DNA from: an uncultured Lachnospiraceae bacterium
GTDB taxonomy: Bacteria; Bacillota; Clostridia; Lachnospirales; Lachnospiraceae
DNA: 64,000 nt
Assembly: GCA_947589155.1 (NCBI GenBank)
Contig: CANQBH010000001.1
Span: 62,001 to 126,000 of the forward strand
Direction of reading: 5' to 3'
Part shown: positions 39,118-47,951 of the stretch, in pieces
Layout: each line of letters begins with the position of its first letter
How positions within the stretch are numbered: the stretch's first letter is position 1
Position numbers and translations under genes: made by a program
Notes under the pieces: generated by a model
Database searches by the model: none
The model's input: the letters and a program-made list of their open reading frames with translations, nothing else
What the model was told of the DNA's origin: nothing

Positions 39118-40947
39118 ATGAAAAGAGATGTTTGGAAACTGTTTTTGCTGATCCTTTTGGAGGGGCTGTGCTGTCACGTCACGCTTCTGGGGAATTATCC
39201 GTTTGCGGCGGTCTGTTTCGCGGCCGTGTATATGACGGAATTTTATACGACGGCATGGATCGGGTTTACCTATCTGTTCATGGCGCTCTGGCTGCCGATG
39301 GCCGATCTGTTCCGCTACGGGGTCGCTTTTTTGGTTTGGATGGTCTTTCTGGCGATCGCGCGCAGGATGCAGATCCGGCGTTCCGGCTTTTACCGTTCTT
39401 TATTGGCGGGGCTCGTCCTTGCGCTGGTGTCCTACGGCGGGGAATTTATCGTCCGCGGCGGATGGAGGGGCGATCCGTTTCCGGCGCTGGAAGGGATGCT
39501 CGTGGCGGGAGGAAGCCTGTTTGCCTACCGTGCCGCGTCTCTTTTCCTGCAATGGGAACCGTCTTTGAAAAAACGCCGCCAGAGTTTTTCTGCAGAGCAG
39601 ATGAGCGGCTATCAGGAGGCGATGACGGGACTTTCGCGGCAATTGCAGGGCTTTTTGGAAAGCAGCGCCGCGCCGCCGTTTGACAGCGTGCTTCGGATGA
39701 AGGAGGAACTGCGGCGTAAGATCTGCCGGGACTGCGGAAAGAGAGAGAACTGCTTCGCGGCGGAGAACGGCATGGCGCTCGTGCTGGACGACCTTGCGGA
39801 GAGCATGGCGCGCGGCGAGGCGATGGATGAAACGCTCCGCGGCGAGATCGAGCGGCGGTGCGAGAGGGCGGAACTGTTTTTGCGGGAGGCGGTCAACGTC
39901 TTCGAGAAGATGGAACTGAACCGGTCGTGGCACCGGCGGTTATGCGAACATCGGGAACTGATCGCGGGCGAGATCGATTCCCTTGCGATGGTCATGGAAG
40001 ACTGCATGGAACGCGACGTCCTGCTGGACGAGAAAGAGGCGTGGCGGATCATGCGGCTGAAATTCCGCCTGCGGGAAATGGGCGTCCGGACGGGGCAGGC
40101 GCATCTCTACCGGAGGAAGAACGGTTCGTTCAAACTTTCGATGGAACTCTCGGCGCGTTACAAGAACTGTATCACGCTGCGGGAACTCCTTCCGGCGATC
40201 GACGCCTGCTTCATGCCGCCGATGGATTCGGCAGCCGGAAACCGCGGGATCGTCGGCAGGGAGAAAAAAGAATACGTCTTTGTTTCCCGGGCGAAACTCA
40301 AATGTGATTTTGGCGTGGCGAAAATGATACAGGAAGGGCAGCAGGTCTCCGGCGACAGTTTCCGCGCATTGCAGATGGAGGACGGCAGATTTGTGATGGC
40401 GTTATCCGACGGCATGGGCAGCGGCGAAGCGGCGGGCAGGGAGAGCGAATCGGTCGTGGATCTGTTCATGAAGTTCGCGGAGGCGGGCTTTGCCATGAAC
40501 GTGGCGCTGCGGCTGATGAACGCGGCGATGGTCTTCGGCGCGGAGAAGGAACGCTTTTCCACGCTCGACGTCTGCCTGCTGGACACTTATACCGGAATCG
40601 CCGAGATGTATAAGATCGGCGCGCACGTTTCGTTCCTCCGCCATAAGGACGGGGTCGAGGTCATAGACGCGCGCAGCCTGCCGATGGGCGCGTGGAAAAA
40701 AGTGGACGTAACGCCGAGCCGGTGCTATATGTCGCCGTCCGACTGCCTTGTCATGGTAACGGATGGTGTGTTAGAATATCTGCATACGGAGGATCCCGTA
40801 GAGACGATGCGGGAACTGATACGGGAAATGTCGCCTGACGACGCCGCGTCTTTTTCGCGCAAGATCATGGAACGCATGATCATGTTTACCGGAGGAAAAG
40901 TCAGGGATGATATGACCGTACTTGTCCTGATCGCGCAGGAAAGGTAG
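39118..40947 (+). CDS. spoIIE: Stage II sporulation protein E (serine phosphatase)
   Basis: PP2C-type GDSFRALQMEDGRFVMALSDGMGSGEAAGRESESVVDL, MVTDGVLEY, DDMTVLVL; N-terminal TM region; position after divIC. Confidence 0.9.
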   Translation: MKRDVWKLFLLILLEGLCCHVTLLGNYPFAAVCFAAVYMTEFYTTAWIGFTYLFMALWLPMADLFRYGVAFLVWMVFLAIARRMQIRRSGFYRSLLAGLVLALVSYGGEFIVRGGWRGDPFPALEGMLVAGGSLFAYRAASLFLQWEPSLKKRRQSFSAEQMSGYQEAMTGLSRQLQGFLESSAAPPFDSVLRMKEELRRKICRDCGKRENCFAAENGMALVLDDLAESMARGEAMDETLRGEIERRCERAELFLREAVNVFEKMELNRSWHRRLCEHRELIAGEIDSLAMVMEDCMERDVLLDEKEAWRIMRLKFRLREMGVRTGQAHLYRRKNGSFKLSMELSARYKNCITLRELLPAIDACFMPPMDSAAGNRGIVGREKKEYVFVSRAKLKCDFGVAKMIQEGQQVSGDSFRALQMEDGRFVMALSDGMGSGEAAGRESESVVDLFMKFAEAGFAMNVALRLMNAAMVFGAEKERFSTLDVCLLDTYTGIAEMYKIGAHVSFLRHKDGVEVIDARSLPMGAWKKVDVTPSRCYMSPSDCLVMVTDGVLEYLHTEDPVETMRELIREMSPDDAASFSRKIMERMIMFTGGKVRDDMTVLVLIAQER

Positions 40948-40951
40948 GCAG

Positions 40952-42379
40952 ATGAACAGTCGGCAGTTTGAGGAAACGGTCTTGGAACGGATGGAACAGG
41001 AACATCTCCTGCTTCCGGGGGACGGCGTAGCGGTCGGCGTCTCCGGAGGTGCGGATTCGGTCGCGCTTTTGCGCTTTTTCTGCCGGATCCGTGAAAGGAT
41101 GAGCCTGTCCCTTCTTTGCGTCCACGTCGAACACGGACTGCGCGGCGAAAGTTCGTTAAGCGATCAGACGTTTGTGCGGGAGTTATGCGGCAGGCTGGAC
41201 GCGCCGTTTGCGGCGGTCTCCCTCGGAGAGCGTCTGCGAAAGGGAAAAAACGGAAAGTCTTCAGAAGAAGAAGCGAGGAAACTCCGCTATGAAGCCTTAG
41301 AAGCGCAGGCAAAGCGGTGGGAGGAAAAGACCGGCCGCAGGGTCAGGATCGCGGTCGCGCACCACGCCGAAGACAACGCGGAGACCGTGCTGTTCCATCT
41401 TGCCCGCGGCTGCGGATTGGACGGGCTGCAGGGGATCCCAATTCGGCGCGGCCGCGTGATCCGGCCTTTTTTGTACCAAAGCCGCGCGGAGATCGAGGCG
41501 TATCTCTCGCAGCTGGGGCAGGACTATTGCACGGACGCAAGCAACGCCGATCTGGCGTACGACAGGAACCGGATCCGCCACCGCGTTCTGCCGGAACTGC
41601 AGAAGATCAATCCGCAGGCGGTCTCCCATATCTGCAAGAACGCGCTTCTGATCCGTGAAATGGACGCAGATCTGCGCCAAAGATCCGCCGCCGTTCTTGC
41701 GGTCGCGCAGATTGCGCCGGACGAGATCGGCGTGCAGGCGTGGGAGGGCGAGCCGTCGCTTGTCCGGCGGGAGACGATCCGCCTGTGGCTGGAGGCGTTC
41801 TTCCCGTCGCGCAGGGATCTTTCATCCGCGCATCTGGAGGCGGCCGCGGCGCTGGAACAAAAGCAGGTCGGAAGCAGCGTGACGCTGCCGGACGGCTGGC
41901 GGATCCGCCGCACTTACCGCGGTTTGAAGATTCAAAAAGAGCCGAAGGAGACGCCGCGGGAAGGGCATTGCCTCCTTCTTGCGAAGGCCGATCTGGACGG
42001 CGGAGAGGAAACGGCCGCGGACTTCGGAGGGAAAAGACTGGCATTGCGCGTGTTTGAGGCGAAAGAAGTTCGGGATTTTCCAAGAAATGCCTACACGAAA
42101 TGGTTTGATTATGATAGAATAGAGAATGATATTGCGATCCGAAGCCGCAGGCCCGGGGATTATCTGATGATCCGCGGCGACGGCGGCAGAAAAAAACTTC
42201 AGGATTACATGGTCAACGAAAAGATCCCGCAGGACTTGCGGGACGGGATTCTGCTGCTTTGCGACGGCAGCCATGTGCTCTGGGTGACAGGATACCGGAT
42301 CAGCGCATACTATAAGATCAGACAGACAACGGAAAAGATTCTGGAAGTACGCATATTGGAGGAAGAAGATCATGAGTGA
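40952..42379 (+). CDS. tilS: tRNA(Ile)-lysidine synthase
   Basis: VAVGVSGGADSVALLRFF P-loop; AHHAEDNAETVLFHLARGCGLDGLQGI; RPLY-type IRPFL. Confidence 0.95.
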   Translation: MNSRQFEETVLERMEQEHLLLPGDGVAVGVSGGADSVALLRFFCRIRERMSLSLLCVHVEHGLRGESSLSDQTFVRELCGRLDAPFAAVSLGERLRKGKNGKSSEEEARKLRYEALEAQAKRWEEKTGRRVRIAVAHHAEDNAETVLFHLARGCGLDGLQGIPIRRGRVIRPFLYQSRAEIEAYLSQLGQDYCTDASNADLAYDRNRIRHRVLPELQKINPQAVSHICKNALLIREMDADLRQRSAAVLAVAQIAPDEIGVQAWEGEPSLVRRETIRLWLEAFFPSRRDLSSAHLEAAAALEQKQVGSSVTLPDGWRIRRTYRGLKIQKEPKETPREGHCLLLAKADLDGGEETAADFGGKRLALRVFEAKEVRDFPRNAYTKWFDYDRIENDIAIRSRRPGDYLMIRGDGGRKKLQDYMVNEKIPQDLRDGILLLCDGSHVLWVTGYRISAYYKIRQTTEKILEVRILEEEDHE

Positions 42380-42893
42380 AACGGTTAGAGAAATGATCCC
42401 GGAGGCGGATCTCGCGGCGCGGATCGAGGAACTGGGCCGGCAGATCAGCGCGGATTACGAAGGGGAGAGCGTCTTTCTGGTGTGTATCCTGCGGGGCGCC
42501 AGTTTTTTCGGATGCGAACTGGCCAAGCGGATCAAAGTTCCGGTCACGATCGATTTTATGACAACGTCAAGTTACGGTTCCGGCACGACGTCCAGCGGAG
42601 AAGTCACGATCAAAAACGATATCGAACTTTCCGTTGAGGGGCGGCATGTGCTGATCGTCGAGGACATCATCGACAGCGGGCATACCCTGCATTTTCTTTC
42701 CGACGTCTTCCGCGAGAGGAACGCAAAGAGCGTCCGCCTGTGCGCGATGCTGGATAAACCGGACCGCCGTGAAGTCGATGTCGAAGTGGATTATGTCGGC
42801 TTTACGATACCGGACGAATTTGTAGTGGGATACGGTCTGGATTACGATCAGAAATACCGCAACCTTCCGTATATCGGCGTTGTGGAATTTTAG
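42372..42893 (+). CDS. hpt: Hypoxanthine phosphoribosyltransferase
   Basis: VLIVEDIIDSGHTLHFL PRPP motif; FTIPDEFVVGYGLDYDQKYRNLPYIGVV. Confidence 0.95.
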   Translation: MSETVREMIPEADLAARIEELGRQISADYEGESVFLVCILRGASFFGCELAKRIKVPVTIDFMTTSSYGSGTTSSGEVTIKNDIELSVEGRHVLIVEDIIDSGHTLHFLSDVFRERNAKSVRLCAMLDKPDRREVDVEVDYVGFTIPDEFVVGYGLDYDQKYRNLPYIGVVEF

Positions 42894-42920
42894 GAACGGA
42901 CATATCATAGGAGGCAGAAA

Positions 42921-44780
42921 GTGAAAAAGAGGCATATTGGGTTTGGCGTGTACGCGGTGCTGATTATTGTGGTCATCGGCTTATGGTATCTGCTTTCCAC
43001 GCCGTCGACCTCCTCATTATATACCATGTCGCAGTTTCATGAGGCATTGGAGGGAAAGGAGATCATCGCCGCGGCGATCAGCCAGAACGAGCAGGTGCCG
43101 ACGGGTTCGGTGCAGTTGACCATGCAGTCCGGAGAACGTTTTCGGATGTATGTGACCGACGTCAACGAGATCCGAAGGGACTTGGAAGGAGCAGGAATCA
43201 ACTATACGATCAGCGACGTGCCGCAGGACAGTTGGATGGAAAATCTGCTGCCGATGCTGATCGTGGCGGCGACCGTCTTCATCCTGTTCATGATAGTGAA
43301 CGGATCGGCGCAGGCCGGAGGCGGCGCGAACGCCAAGATGATGAACTTCGGCAAGAGCCGCGCACGGATGACGACGCAGGATAAGATCGACGTGAACTTC
43401 GCTTCCGTGGCGGGGCTCAAAGAAGAAAAAGAAGAACTTGAAGAGATCGTGGACTTTTTGCGGGATCCGTTCAAATATACGCAGGTCGGCGCGCGGATAC
43501 CGAAAGGCCTGATCCTTGTGGGGCCGCCGGGAACCGGAAAGACGCTGTTGGCGAAGGCAGTAGCGGGCGAAGCGGGCGTGCCGTTCTTCAGTATCTCCGG
43601 TTCCGACTTTGTGGAGATGTTTGTCGGCGTCGGCGCTTCCCGTGTCCGCGATCTGTTTGCGGAGGCAAAGAAGAACGCGCCGTGTATCGTCTTCATTGAC
43701 GAGATCGACGCGGTAGCGCGCCGCAGGGGTACCGGTATGGGCGGTGGCCACGACGAGCGCGAGCAGACGTTGAACCAGATGCTTGTTGAAATGGACGGCT
43801 TCGGCGTCAACGAAGGGATCATCGTCATGGCGGCGACCAACCGCGTGGACATCCTCGATCCGGCGATCATGCGTCCGGGGCGGTTTGACAGGAAGGTGTT
43901 CGTAGGACGGCCCGACGTGGGCGGCCGCGAGGAGATCCTGCACGTCCATGCCAGAAACAAGCCGCTGGGCGACGACGTGGATCTTCACCAGATCGCGCAG
44001 ACGACGTCGGGATTTACCGGAGCGGATCTGGAAAATCTTCTGAACGAAGCCGCCATCGTCGCGGCGAAAGAGGAGCGCGCTTACATCTGTCAGGAGGATA
44101 TCCGGCGGTCGTTCGTGAAAGTCGGGATCGGGGCGGAAAAGCGCAGCAAGATCATCTCCGATAAGGAAAAGAAGATCACGGCTTACCATGAGGCGGGCCA
44201 CGCGATCCTGTTCCATGTGCTGCCGGACGTAGGTCCGGTGTATTCCGTCTCCATCATTCCTACGGGATACGGCGCGGCCGGATATACCATGCCGCTGCCG
44301 GAAAAGGACGAGATGTTCAATACCAAGGGCAGGATGCAGCAGGATATCATCGTATCGCTGGGCGGCCGCGTGGCGGAGGAGATCATCTTTGACGACATCA
44401 CGACCGGAGCGTCTTCCGACATCAAGAAGGCGACGCAGACAGCGAAGGATATGGTCATGAAGTACGGCTTCTCCCCGCAGGTAGGGCCGATCAATTACAA
44501 TAACGAAGAAGATGAAGTCTTCATTGGCCGGGATCTGGCGCATACCAGAGGGTACGGGGAGCAGGTGGCTTCCACGATCGACAGCGAAGTGAAGCGTCTG
44601 ATCGAAGAATCCTATCAAAAAGCGACGGAACTGATCCGGCAGTACGAGGATGTGCTGCACAGATGCGCCGCGTTACTGCTTGAAAAAGAAAAGATCGGAC
44701 GGGAGGAGTTCGAGGAACTGTTTTCGGGCGATCCGATTCCGCAGCCGGATGAGAAGGGTGTAGTGGTAGAGGGGATATAA
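42921..44780 (+). CDS. ftsH: ATP-dependent zinc metalloprotease FtsH
   Basis: [54 protein letters not shown] region. Confidence 0.98.
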   Translation: MKKRHIGFGVYAVLIIVVIGLWYLLSTPSTSSLYTMSQFHEALEGKEIIAAAISQNEQVPTGSVQLTMQSGERFRMYVTDVNEIRRDLEGAGINYTISDVPQDSWMENLLPMLIVAATVFILFMIVNGSAQAGGGANAKMMNFGKSRARMTTQDKIDVNFASVAGLKEEKEELEEIVDFLRDPFKYTQVGARIPKGLILVGPPGTGKTLLAKAVAGEAGVPFFSISGSDFVEMFVGVGASRVRDLFAEAKKNAPCIVFIDEIDAVARRRGTGMGGGHDEREQTLNQMLVEMDGFGVNEGIIVMAATNRVDILDPAIMRPGRFDRKVFVGRPDVGGREEILHVHARNKPLGDDVDLHQIAQTTSGFTGADLENLLNEAAIVAAKEERAYICQEDIRRSFVKVGIGAEKRSKIISDKEKKITAYHEAGHAILFHVLPDVGPVYSVSIIPTGYGAAGYTMPLPEKDEMFNTKGRMQQDIIVSLGGRVAEEIIFDDITTGASSDIKKATQTAKDMVMKYGFSPQVGPINYNNEEDEVFIGRDLAHTRGYGEQVASTIDSEVKRLIEESYQKATELIRQYEDVLHRCAALLLEKEKIGREEFEELFSGDPIPQPDEKGVVVEGI

Positions 44781-44890
44781 TTGTGCATATTGCATAAAAA
44801 TTTTTTACGAATGTTGTGAAGTTTGTGAACACTTCTTAGTGGACACGAGATATAATACATATCGTAAAACCCCCCAATACATTATATAAT

Positions 44891-44918
44891 TATTTTTACT
44901 AACCCCATAGTAAAAATA
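44891..44918. repeat. Perfect AT-rich inverted repeat
   Basis: TATTTTTACTA-ACCCCA-TAGTAAAAATA, 11-bp arms. Confidence 0.85.
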
Positions 44919-44927
44919 CCTTCTCCT

Positions 44928-44958
44928 AAAAAAGGCAGCGATCGAAGCTGTCTTTTTT
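44928..44958 (+). terminator. Intrinsic terminator after ftsH
   Basis: AAAAAAGGCAGC-GATCGAA-GCTGTCTTTTTT. Confidence 0.8.
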
Positions 44959-44995
44959 ACTTTTCGGGAAGTTCTGCGATCAGGACTTTCGGGGG

Positions 44996-47065
44996 ATGAA
45001 AAGAGAAATATATGAGGACAGGGTTATGAATACAGAAGCGATATATAGCGACGGGACCGGTAAATATGTTTCTCCGATGGAGCCAAAGGAAAACAGCATG
45101 GTGACGATCCGCCTGCGGGTGGCGCACGGCGACGATGTCAGCGTGCAGCTGATCACGGAGGAACAGCAGATCTACGACCTGCACTGCGCGTCTTTCGGGG
45201 AATGGTTCGACATGTACGAAACGAGGATTCGCCTGACGGATAAGATCTTTTCCTACTATTTCCTGATTCAGGACGGCATGGGCGGCTATCTTTACGACAG
45301 GTTCGGCATCAGCCATACGCTGCGTCCGGAATATTTTTTCCGGATCATCCCCGGCTTTTCCACGCCGGACTGGGCCAAGGGCGCGATCATGTATCAGATT
45401 CTTGTGGACCGTTTTGCCAACGGCGATTCGTCCAACGACGTGTTGGACAACGAGTATCATTACATCCGCACGTTGAGTACGCAGAGCAAAGAGTGGACGA
45501 AACCGCCGGAGGATTTCAGCGTGGCGGAGTTTTACGGCGGCGATCTCGAAGGCGTGAGGAAAAAATTCTTCTACTTAAAAAGCCTCGGCGTCGAAGTGAT
45601 CTATTTCAACCCGCTGTTCGTTTCGCCGTCCAACCATAAATACGACATTGCCGATTACGACCATATCGATCCGCACTACGCGAAGATCGTAAAGGACGAG
45701 GGCGAACTCCTTTCGGACGGCGAATGGGACAACAGCCGGGCCGGACGCTACATCTGCCGCGTGACAGATCCGGAAAATCTCGAAGCCTCCAACGCGTTCT
45801 TCGCGGACTTTGTCGCGGAAGCGCACGCCTGCGGGCTCCGCGTGATCCTTGACGGCGTGTTCAACCACTGCGGCTCCTTTAACAAATGGCTGGACCGCGA
45901 GGGGATATACAGCGCGCAGAACGGCTATGCGCCGGGCGCGTACCAGTCCGCCGACAGTCCGTACCGCGATTATTTTGCTTTTTACGACCAGAACGCGTGG
46001 CCGCATAACAACAGTTACGAAGGATGGTGGGGACACGACACCCTGCCGAAACTGAACTACGAAGGTTCGGAAGAACTTTACGACTATATCCTCTCCATCG
46101 GGAAGAAGTGGGTATCGCCGCCGTATAACGCGGACGGCTGGCGGCTCGACGTGGCTGCGGATCTCGGACACAGCGGGGAGTTCAACCACCGCTTCTGGCG
46201 CGATTTCCGCAAAGCGGTCAAATCCGCAAATCCCGACGCCATCATCCTCGCGGAGCATTACGGCGACGCTTCCGGATGGCTTTCCGGCGGCGAGTGGGAT
46301 ACGATCATGAACTACGACGCGTTCATGGAGCCGGTCTCCTATTTTATCACCGGCATGGAGAAGCACTCGGATGCGATCGAGCCGTACGCGCAGGGCGATG
46401 CGGAACGGTTTAAGAATACGATGCTGCATTTCATGACAAAGTTTACGGCGCCTTCGCTGTACTGTTCCATGAACCAGTTGTCCAACCACGATCACTCAAG
46501 ATTTTTGACGCGGACGAATCAAAAAGTCGGACGCGTTTCCGATCTGGGCCGCGAAGCGGCGTCGGAGGGGATCAATATCCCGCTGTTCAAGACGGCGGTC
46601 GTTATGCAGATGACATGGCCGGGCGCGCCGACCCTGTATTACGGAGACGAAGCGGGGCAGTGCGGCTTTACGGATCCGGATAACCGGAGGACGTTCCCGT
46701 GGGGCTGCGCCAACTACCAGCTGATCGATTTCCACCGCGACATGATCATGGTACATAAAATGAGCAGCGCCCTGCGGAAAGGTTCGTTCCTGTTTTTGAA
46801 ATGCCTTTACAATTTCGTAAGTTACGGGCGGTTCAACGACGCCGAGCGATATGTGGTCGCCGTTTACATCGGCGCGGAGCCGATGCGGGACGAAGTGGAG
46901 ATTCCGGTCTATCTGGCGGAAGTGGAGGACGGCGTCATGTACCGCGCCATGCACACCACCGCGAAAGGATATTCGATCATGCCGCTCGCTTGTCCGGTGG
47001 AAAAAGGCGTTTTGAAGGTCAAGATGGAGCCGTATTCGGCCATCGTCCTGCGGCAGGAATGTTAA
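44996..47065 (+). CDS. Glycoside hydrolase family 13 (neopullulanase/alpha-glucosidase type)
   Basis: YFNPLFVSPSNHKYDIADYDHIDP, GLRVILDGVFNHCG, GWRLDVAADLG, ILAEHYGD, QLSNHDHSRFL. Confidence 0.93.
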   Translation: MKREIYEDRVMNTEAIYSDGTGKYVSPMEPKENSMVTIRLRVAHGDDVSVQLITEEQQIYDLHCASFGEWFDMYETRIRLTDKIFSYYFLIQDGMGGYLYDRFGISHTLRPEYFFRIIPGFSTPDWAKGAIMYQILVDRFANGDSSNDVLDNEYHYIRTLSTQSKEWTKPPEDFSVAEFYGGDLEGVRKKFFYLKSLGVEVIYFNPLFVSPSNHKYDIADYDHIDPHYAKIVKDEGELLSDGEWDNSRAGRYICRVTDPENLEASNAFFADFVAEAHACGLRVILDGVFNHCGSFNKWLDREGIYSAQNGYAPGAYQSADSPYRDYFAFYDQNAWPHNNSYEGWWGHDTLPKLNYEGSEELYDYILSIGKKWVSPPYNADGWRLDVAADLGHSGEFNHRFWRDFRKAVKSANPDAIILAEHYGDASGWLSGGEWDTIMNYDAFMEPVSYFITGMEKHSDAIEPYAQGDAERFKNTMLHFMTKFTAPSLYCSMNQLSNHDHSRFLTRTNQKVGRVSDLGREAASEGINIPLFKTAVVMQMTWPGAPTLYYGDEAGQCGFTDPDNRRTFPWGCANYQLIDFHRDMIMVHKMSSALRKGSFLFLKCLYNFVSYGRFNDAERYVVAVYIGAEPMRDEVEIPVYLAEVEDGVMYRAMHTTAKGYSIMPLACPVEKGVLKVKMEPYSAIVLRQEC

Positions 47066-47080
47066 AAAAGGAGATGCGGG

Positions 47081-47929
47081 ATGGAAGACAACGGCAGGAA
47101 AAAGACACGGAAAACGAAATGGACGCCGTTTCTTCTTCCGGCGGCAGCGCTCGCGCTGTTCTTATGCGTTCCGCTTCTGTGCCGTGACGACGGAAACGCG
47201 GAGCCGGAGAAAAAGGACCAAGGATCGGAGGAGATAAGCATGGAACCGGAAGCGTTACAGGATCTCTCGGGATGTCCGGCGGGAACGGTCCTGCGCGCGG
47301 AGCAGATCGATCAAAACGATCTGTCCCGCTATTTTACGGAGGAGCCCGTCGGCTCCGAAGTCGCAGAAAGGATCACGGGAAAGTCTTATCGCGAGAATCC
47401 GGATATTTCGCTGGAGGAACTGTCCTATCTGACCGTCCTGCATTACAATTTCGACCATGAGATCCAAGTCGGCGAACTGCTTGTCAACCGCCGGATCGCG
47501 CGGGACTGTCTGGAGATCTTTACGGAACTGTTCCGGCAAGGCTACGAGATCCATTCCATGTATCTGGTGGACCGCTACTATTCTTCCGCCGGTGCGGACG
47601 CCGCGGAAAAAGCGGACACGGATTCGATCAATGACAATAATACGTCCGCGTTTCATTACCGCACGGTCATCGGCGGCAGCGCGCTGTCCAACCACGCCCT
47701 CGGGATGGCCATAGACGTCAATCCGCTGCAAAACCCTTATGTCCTGCAAACCATGAGCGCTTCCGACAGCCCTTATCTTGATTTTGAGATCTATGCGGAC
47801 CGCAGCCGCGATAAGGCGCATATGATCGACCACGACGATCTTTGCTACCGCCTTTTTACGGAGCACGGGTTTGATTGGGGCGGCGACTGGAACGGCACCA
47901 AAGACTACCAGCACTTTGAGAAAGAATGA
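47081..47929 (+). CDS. M15-family D-Ala-D-Ala carboxypeptidase-like protein
   Basis: N-terminal TM; SNHALGMAIDVNPLQNPYV and EHGFDWGGDWNGTKDYQHFE zinc-ligand motifs. Confidence 0.85.
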   Translation: MEDNGRKKTRKTKWTPFLLPAAALALFLCVPLLCRDDGNAEPEKKDQGSEEISMEPEALQDLSGCPAGTVLRAEQIDQNDLSRYFTEEPVGSEVAERITGKSYRENPDISLEELSYLTVLHYNFDHEIQVGELLVNRRIARDCLEIFTELFRQGYEIHSMYLVDRYYSSAGADAAEKADTDSINDNNTSAFHYRTVIGGSALSNHALGMAIDVNPLQNPYVLQTMSASDSPYLDFEIYADRSRDKAHMIDHDDLCYRLFTEHGFDWGGDWNGTKDYQHFEKE

Positions 47930-47951
47930 GGCAAGCGGCGGGGCAGACGGA

